Shown here: positions 6,208 to 8,393 of the stretch, one piece after another | How the letters are laid out: each line of letters begins with the position of its first letter | Numbering within the stretch: position 1 is the first letter of the stretch | Assembly (NCBI GenBank): GCA_029779995.1 | Contig: JAKOZM010000019.1 | Location: forward strand, 1 to 8,393 | Direction: 5' to 3' | DNA length: 8,393 bases | Source of the DNA: Actinomycetes bacterium | GTDB taxonomy: Bacteria > Actinomycetota > Actinomycetes > S36-B12 > UBA10799 | The notes under the pieces: model-generated | What the model saw: the letters and a program-made list of their open reading frames with translations, nothing else | Databases searched by the model: none | What the model was told of the DNA's origin: nothing | Position numbers and translations under genes: made by a program

Positions 6208-6627
6208 CTACTGCTTGGTCATCACCATCTCGAAGGCGCCGTGGTCGCCCTTGCCTTTGGTCCAGCTCACGACCACCGTCATCGACGTGCCGTCCACCTC
6301 GCCCTGCCACAAGGTGCCTGCCTCGGTGAGGACGATGCCGCCGTCGCTGGTCAACGTGCCTGTGATCGGGGCCTGCACCTGCGAGCCGTCGACATCGGTG
6401 AACGCGATCGTTCCCCAGAACATGTCGTCCTGCTGACGAGTGACGTTCAGCGTCTCAGCGTCGCCCTTGATCGTCCCGTCCGGGGCGGCGTACTGCGACT
6501 CCCCGGTCCAGGTGCCCATCAGATTGACAGTCACATCTGCGGCCTGTTCCGTGCCGTCGGACGAACAGCCGGACAGCAGCCCCACTCCCAGAACGCCGAC
6601 CGCCACCCAGGCATGAATCCCACGCAT
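6208..6627 (-). CDS. Small lipoprotein, beta-rich, unknown function
   Basis: A 139-residue exported lipoprotein. The signal peptide runs from MRGIHAW through a hydrophobic core to the lipobox LLSGC with the modified cysteine at C21, followed by a Ser/Asp linker. The mature part (about 37-139) begins GTWTGESQY and alternates short beta strands with glycine turns (GTIAFTDVDG, ITGTLTSDGGIVL, GTLWQGEVDGTSM, FEMVMT). This looks like a small beta-barrel or lipocalin-like fold, an inference from pattern only. ATG 6627 is preferred over the upstream TTG 6645 because GGGAGGGG (6634-6641) sits six bases before the ATG. The next gene has almost the same signal at the same spacing. It is the first gene of the two-gene exported-protein operon. 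Confidence 0.86.
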   Translation of the reverse strand: MRGIHAWVAVGVLGVGLLSGCSSDGTEQAADVTVNLMGTWTGESQYAAPDGTIKGDAETLNVTRQQDDMFWGTIAFTDVDGSQVQAPITGTLTSDGGIVLTEAGTLWQGEVDGTSMTVVVSWTKGKGDHGAFEMVMTKQ

Positions 6628-6659
6628 AGGAATCCCCTCCCTCAAGGAAAATCCACCAC

Positions 6660-6688
6660 TGTCTACGTCGGCACAACCGTCGGATCAA
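6660..6688 (-). promoter_or_regulatory. Possible promoter of the lipoprotein/secreted-protein operon
   Basis: Read on the minus strand: -35 TTGATC (6688-6683), a 17-bp spacer, and a -10-like TAGACA (6665-6660). The -35 is 4/6 and the -10 only about 3/6, but spacing is ideal and position fits the lipoprotein ATG at 6627. It lies in the 107-bp divergent gap shared with tgt. Confidence 0.35.
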
Positions 6689-6734
6689 TTGAGTGGCCGT
6701 TGCCGGCGCACCTGGCCGTGACACGATGGCACCC

Positions 6735-7949
6735 ATGTCGGCGCCGGGATTCCAATTCACCCCGGGTACCCCGATGATGACGCCGGACATGGGGCGTACC
6801 GGTGTCATCACCACGGCGCACGGCACGATCCGCACCCCGGCATTCATCCCTGTGGCGACCAAGGCCACCCTCAAAACTGTGCTGCCGGCTGCTGCCGCCG
6901 ACCTCGGGGCACAAGCGCTGCTGGCCAACGCCTATCACCTTTACCTGCAGCCGGGGACCGACGTCATCGAGGAGTTCGGCGGCTTGGGCCCGTTCATGGG
7001 CTGGGATGGCCCCACCTTCACCGACAGCGGCGGGTTCCAGGTGCTGTCGCTGGGGGTGGGTTTCAAGAAGGTGCTCTCGATGCAGGCAGCGGGAGTGCAG
7101 CGCGACGACGTGATCGCTGACGGCCACCAGCGACTTGCCCACGTGGACGACGACGGCGTCACATTCAAGTCCCACCTCAACGGCTCCATGCACCGCTTCA
7201 CCCCCGAGGTCTCCATGCAGGTGCAGTATGCGATCGGCGCGGACATCGCCTTCGCCTTCGACGAGTGCACGACCTTGCTGAACACCCGCGCCTACCAGCA
7301 GGCGTCAGTCGCCCGCACCCACAAGTGGGCGGTGCGCTGCCTCGAGGAACATGGCAGGCTGCGCGACGACCATCCCGAGCGGCCATATCAAGCCCTATTT
7401 GGCGTGGTGCAAGGCGCGCAGTACGAGGACTTACGCCGGCAAGCGGCCCGCGGACTCGCCGAACTCGGCTTTGACGGTTTCGGGATCGGCGGCGCCTTGG
7501 AGAAGTCGGCACTGGGCCAGATCGTGGGGTGGGTGGCGCAGGAACTCCCGGCTGACAAACCCCGGCACCTGCTCGGCATCGGCGACCCCGATGACCTGTT
7601 CGCGGGAGTTGCCGCCGGCGCCGACACGTTCGACTGCGTCACGCCGTCGCGAGTGGCCCGCAACGGCGCCGTCTTCTCCCCCACCGGCCGGTTCAACATC
7701 CGCCGCGCGGCCCACCGGCGCGAGACCGGACCGATCAGCACCGAGTGCAGCTGCTACACCTGCGGGCACCACAGCCGGGCCTACCTGCAACATCTATTCA
7801 AGGCCAAGGAGATGTTGGGGTTCACCCTGGCCACGATCCACAATGTGCACTTCCTGGTCGACCTTGTGGACCGCATCCGGGAGTCGATCGAAAACGATGA
7901 ATTCGCCGCGTTCCGGGCCGAGTTCTTGGGCCGCTACTACACCACGTAG
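6735..7949 (+). CDS. tgt: tRNA-guanine(34) transglycosylase (queuine/preQ1 tRNA-ribosyltransferase)
   Basis: Exchanges guanine-34 of GUN-anticodon tRNAs (Asp, Asn, His, Tyr) for a 7-deazaguanine, a step toward queuosine. Seen in 404 residues: TPAFIPVATKATLK (34-47), NAYHLYLQPG, TDSGGFQV with general acid/base D97, FDECT with D176, a substrate-site loop IGGALEK (251-257), TFDCVTPSR with the nucleophile D300, and the zinc site CSCYTC plus IHN (C338, C340, C343, H369). All catalytic and zinc residues are present. It is about 30 residues longer than the E. coli enzyme (375), partly through an insertion after SLG at about 108-143, a form I recall from other actinobacterial Tgt proteins. Start: ATG 6735 or ATG 6726 (+3 residues). 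Neither has a clear Shine-Dalgarno, so leaderless translation is possible. It converges on the precursor-transporter gene and overlaps its end by 13 bp. Confidence 0.96.
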   Translation: MSAPGFQFTPGTPMMTPDMGRTGVITTAHGTIRTPAFIPVATKATLKTVLPAAAADLGAQALLANAYHLYLQPGTDVIEEFGGLGPFMGWDGPTFTDSGGFQVLSLGVGFKKVLSMQAAGVQRDDVIADGHQRLAHVDDDGVTFKSHLNGSMHRFTPEVSMQVQYAIGADIAFAFDECTTLLNTRAYQQASVARTHKWAVRCLEEHGRLRDDHPERPYQALFGVVQGAQYEDLRRQAARGLAELGFDGFGIGGALEKSALGQIVGWVAQELPADKPRHLLGIGDPDDLFAGVAAGADTFDCVTPSRVARNGAVFSPTGRFNIRRAAHRRETGPISTECSCYTCGHHSRAYLQHLFKAKEMLGFTLATIHNVHFLVDLVDRIRESIENDEFAAFRAEFLGRYYTT

Positions 7950-8393
7950 GTCGGCTCCCGGCGTTTCACGTAAGCCACCACCCGGTAGGTGATCGGGAGC
8001 AGCACAACCTCCAGGGCGGTCTTGTAGAAGTAGCCGAAGGCGACGTAGGTCCAGAACTGCGCACCGGTGATGATGCCGTAGAAGGCGATCGTGCAGAAGA
8101 CGAGGGTGTCAGCGAACTCGCCCACAGCCGTGGAGCCGATCAGCCGGGCCCACAGGTGCGCCTCGCCCGTGCGCTGCTTGATCAAGACCAGGACGTACGC
8201 GTTGAGCAGTTGGCCCACCAGGTAGCCGGCCATACTGGCCAGCACGATCCGGGGCACAAAGCCCAGGACGGCTTCGAACGCCTCTTGATGGGGCCAGTCG
8301 GCAGCGGGCGGCGAGAACTGCACCAGCAGGAAGGTCAGCGCCGCGAGCACCGCCATCGTGAAGCCGAGGAAGATCGCCCGGCGCGCTGCGCGC
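7937..8393 (-). CDS. yhhQ: Queuosine precursor transporter, YhhQ (VUT/DUF165) family, 5' partial
   Basis: An integral membrane protein that imports a queuosine precursor (preQ0/preQ1 in the characterised E. coli YhhQ). About 151 residues are visible. The frame is open to the window edge, including RAARRAIFLGFT before the first in-window Met (8356), so the real start and first membrane segment(s) lie beyond 8393. Seen: hydrophobic segments MAVLAALTFLLVQF, VPRIVLASMAGYLVGQLLNAYVLVLI, TLVFCTIAFYGIITGA and a C-terminal ALEVVLLPITYRVVAYV. The family signature WARLIGSTAVGEFADTLVF is intact. The C-terminus is short and basic-polar (KRREPTYVV). The stop overlaps the 3' end of tgt on the opposite strand. 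Together they indicate precursor uptake and use. Substrate specificity (preQ0, preQ1 or queuine) cannot be read from the sequence. Confidence 0.92.
   Translation of the reverse strand, partial: RAARRAIFLGFTMAVLAALTFLLVQFSPPAADWPHQEAFEAVLGFVPRIVLASMAGYLVGQLLNAYVLVLIKQRTGEAHLWARLIGSTAVGEFADTLVFCTIAFYGIITGAQFWTYVAFGYFYKTALEVVLLPITYRVVAYVKRREPTYVV

Noticed and set aside
6693..6734. GTG-type start of tgt at 6693
   Set aside because: Adds 14 residues with no family resemblance and no ribosome site. It would also overlap the divergent promoter region.

Overview
The window looks like chromosomal DNA from a high-GC actinobacterium (Actinomycetota). The reasons are strongly G/C-biased third codon positions, a DUF222/HNH (13E12-type) gene under a mycobacterial-style LexA box, GTG/TTG starts, and a Tgt of the actinobacterial type. 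The species cannot be named from the sequence. Eight protein genes fill almost the whole window. The outermost two run off its edges. I see no rRNA, tRNA, CRISPR array, integrase or transposase.

Layout. (1) 3-1736 (+): the C-terminal part of a SNF2-family DNA helicase/translocase whose N-terminus lies upstream. (2) 1737-2067: an intergenic stretch filled by three near-identical copies of a 61-nt palindromic element, spaced 102-103 nt, with hairpin-bearing linkers. (3) 2068-3300 (+): a DUF222/HNH endonuclease gene with its own promoter and a SOS-box-like operator over the predicted transcription start. (4) 3307-3648 (-): a small DUF2200 protein. (5) 3649-3744: a divergent control region with an inverted repeat and an extended -10 promoter. 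(6) 3745-5106 (+): a flavin monoamine oxidase starting at TTG behind a strong Shine-Dalgarno. (7) 5111-6627 (-): a two-gene operon for exported proteins, a lipoprotein followed by a Sec-type secreted protein. (8) 6735-7949 (+): tgt, tRNA-guanine transglycosylase. (9) 7937-8393 (-): a YhhQ-type queuosine-precursor transporter, 5' partial, overlapping the end of tgt by 13 bp.

How the genes fit together. Tgt and the YhhQ-type transporter are the clearest functional pair: uptake of a 7-deazaguanine precursor and its insertion into tRNA at position 34. No precursor-synthesis genes (queC/D/E/F) are visible, so this is probably a salvage locus. The helicase, palindromic array and SOS-controlled HNH gene share a DNA-repair or DNA-mobility theme, but physical linkage is the only link. 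Monoamine oxidase and DUF2200 share a divergent control region. Three convergent gene pairs end within -13 to +6 bp of each other with no intervening terminator hairpin.

The most unusual element is the palindromic array at 1761-2034. Next come the probable LexA control of the HNH gene and the pair of uncharacterised exported proteins.
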